A DNA stretch of 64,000 nucleotides. Origin: Paenibacillus sp. DCT19. GTDB taxonomy: Bacteria; Bacillota; Bacilli; Paenibacillales; Paenibacillaceae. The notes under the pieces are model-generated. The model made no database searches. It was given only the letters and a program-made list of their open reading frames with translations, and was not told the DNA's origin. The translations under genes and the position numbers were made by a program. How positions within the stretch are numbered: the first letter of the stretch is position 1; every line of letters starts with the position of its first letter. Shown here in pieces: positions 63,108 through 64,000 of this stretch. The DNA lies in NCBI RefSeq assembly GCF_003268635.1, contig NZ_CP029639.1, positions 2,243,501 to 2,307,500 of the forward strand. Reading direction: 5' to 3'.

Positions 63108-63758
63108 ATGCTATCATTAATTTTTGATATGGATGGAACGTTGTTTCAGACGGATAAAATATTGGAATCTTCGCTGCATGACACATTTGAGCACCTTAGG
63201 TCACAAGGGTTATGGGATCACGGGACACCTATAGAAAAATACCGCGAGATTATGGGGGTTCCACTGCCGGTCGTTTGGGAGAACTTATTACCTGGTCATT
63301 CTGACAAAATTAGAAATCAGGCCAATGAATGGTTCCATGCGAGATTAATAGAACATATCAGTTCAGGTAAAGGGGCGCTATACCCTGGTGTAGAAGAATT
63401 CTTTCAGTTGTGCAAAGACAGAGAAATTCCGATATACATAGCAAGTAACGGACAGATCGAATACTTGGAATCCATCGTTAGCTACTACCATTTGCATGAA
63501 TGGGTTACGGAAACCTTTAGCATACAACAGATTGAATCGCAGAATAAGTCAGATCTTGTACGAACAATCATACAGAAGTATAAGATCACCCAGGGGATTG
63601 TCATTGGCGATCGATTGTCCGATATCAAAGCAGCCAAGGAAAATGGATTGAGGTCTATTGGGTGCAATTTCGATTTTGCTCAGCCTGATGAGTTAGCACA
63701 AGCCGATCGTGTGATTAATAGCCTGATGGAATTAAAAACCGAAATAGATAAAGCATAG
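63108..63758 (+). CDS. HAD-IA family phosphatase
   Basis: A 216-residue HAD hydrolase with a small helical cap (subfamily IA, PGP/beta-phosphoglucomutase-like). Motif I is FDMDGTLF (Asp7, Asp9), motif II IASNG, motif III the Lys in NKSDL, and motif IV GDRLSDIKAAKENG. The substrate is unknown. The ATG at 63108 lies six bases after GGAGG; the TTG directly before it is less favourable. It stands alone after the nrdJ terminator. Confidence 0.88.
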   Translation: MLSLIFDMDGTLFQTDKILESSLHDTFEHLRSQGLWDHGTPIEKYREIMGVPLPVVWENLLPGHSDKIRNQANEWFHARLIEHISSGKGALYPGVEEFFQLCKDREIPIYIASNGQIEYLESIVSYYHLHEWVTETFSIQQIESQNKSDLVRTIIQKYKITQGIVIGDRLSDIKAAKENGLRSIGCNFDFAQPDELAQADRVINSLMELKTEIDKA

Positions 63759-63955
63759 AACAGGAACGATGCAGTAAATAGATTAAAGGAAAATGGAAAT
63801 GCAAATGTTGGATTGTCAAGAACCCTAATGATTTAAGCTCTGTTATAGTTATTAATTGTAAAAAATACCCTATTCAGCGCTTGAGTCCTAGGCTTCGAGA
63901 TGCATTTATGAGCAAAACTTTCAATCCGGCGAAAGATAGGTTTATAATGGTTAGT

Positions 63956-63983
63956 GGCTGCTGAGTAAGTCGGCAGCCTTTTT
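63956..63983 (+). terminator. hairpin terminator near the window end
   Basis: GGCTGC (63956-63961) pairs with GCAGCC (63973-63978), followed by TTTTT. It lies 200 bases after the HAD gene; the transcript it ends is uncertain. A TATAAT at about 63940 could belong to a short unrelated transcript. Confidence 0.6.
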
Positions 63984-64000
63984 CCATGGATTACATGTTT

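Overview
The window is chromosomal DNA from a low-to-mid GC, endospore-forming Bacillota, most likely a Paenibacillus. The evidence is the strong AGGAGG ribosome binding sites, the many TTG starts, and the gene families present: YtpB, YugP, YesL, YitT, YkvI, YqzE, the YqhH/YqhG pair and a CwlD-type amidase. Secreted plant-polysaccharide enzymes (a family 10 pectate lyase and a GH30 glucuronoxylanase) fit a soil or rhizosphere lifestyle. No prophage, CRISPR array, transposase or large mobile element was seen. Most of the window is ordinary core and accessory chromosome.

Layout. 1-6.3 kb: DinB-like protein, coiled-coil protein, M42 aminopeptidase, LapA-like protein, oligoendopeptidase F with two possible starts, two small proteins. 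6.4-15.9 kb: cold-shock gene with a clear promoter and 5' hairpin, MFS and MATE-like transporters divergent from a terpene synthase (ytpB)-pfkA pair, a MATE exporter, a DUF4015 glycosidase-like protein, YitT. 16-23.2 kb: DEAD-box helicase, YesL, a structured small RNA that may be 6S RNA, a MITE-like inverted repeat, Tpx, rhomboid protease, LysR regulator, YugP with a MerR regulator. 23.5-30.2 kb: ammonium transporter-DUF294-exonuclease operon, a JAMM protease, ResA-like thioredoxin, citramalate synthase. 30.1-39.5 kb: DNA polymerase IV, ferredoxin, L,D-transpeptidase, pyrD-RelQ-DUF309, thioredoxin, RsmF. 39.5-48.9 kb: pseudouridine synthase, a GC-rich tandem-repeat block, Cof phosphatase, a three-repeat acidic protein of unknown function, GNAT, glycosyltransferase, lipoprotein, YkvI, xpt and small proteins. 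49-53.3 kb: NlpC/P60 hydrolase, pectate lyase, tRNA-Leu, xylanase. 53.5-64 kb: polysaccharide deacetylase convergent with CwlD, YqzE, YqhG/YqhH, class II ribonucleotide reductase behind two NrdR-like boxes, HAD phosphatase.

The most important quality observation is that five genes carry seven one-base lesions (pfkA, amt twice, the DUF294 gene, cimA, cwlD twice). Restoring one base to a short homopolymer repairs every one, and six of the seven are G4 (or C4) read as G3. This is much more like a systematic sequencing or consensus error than biology, so these genes should be treated as probably intact in the organism.

The biologically most interesting points are the two NrdR-type boxes flanking the nrdJ -10 element, the secreted versus cytoplasmic start choice in oligoendopeptidase F, the 250-nt structured RNA, the palindromes at the xylanase and pectate lyase promoters, the 78-bp GC-rich tandem repeat, the unknown triplicated acidic protein, and small membrane proteins of 35 and 45 residues with strong ribosome binding sites.
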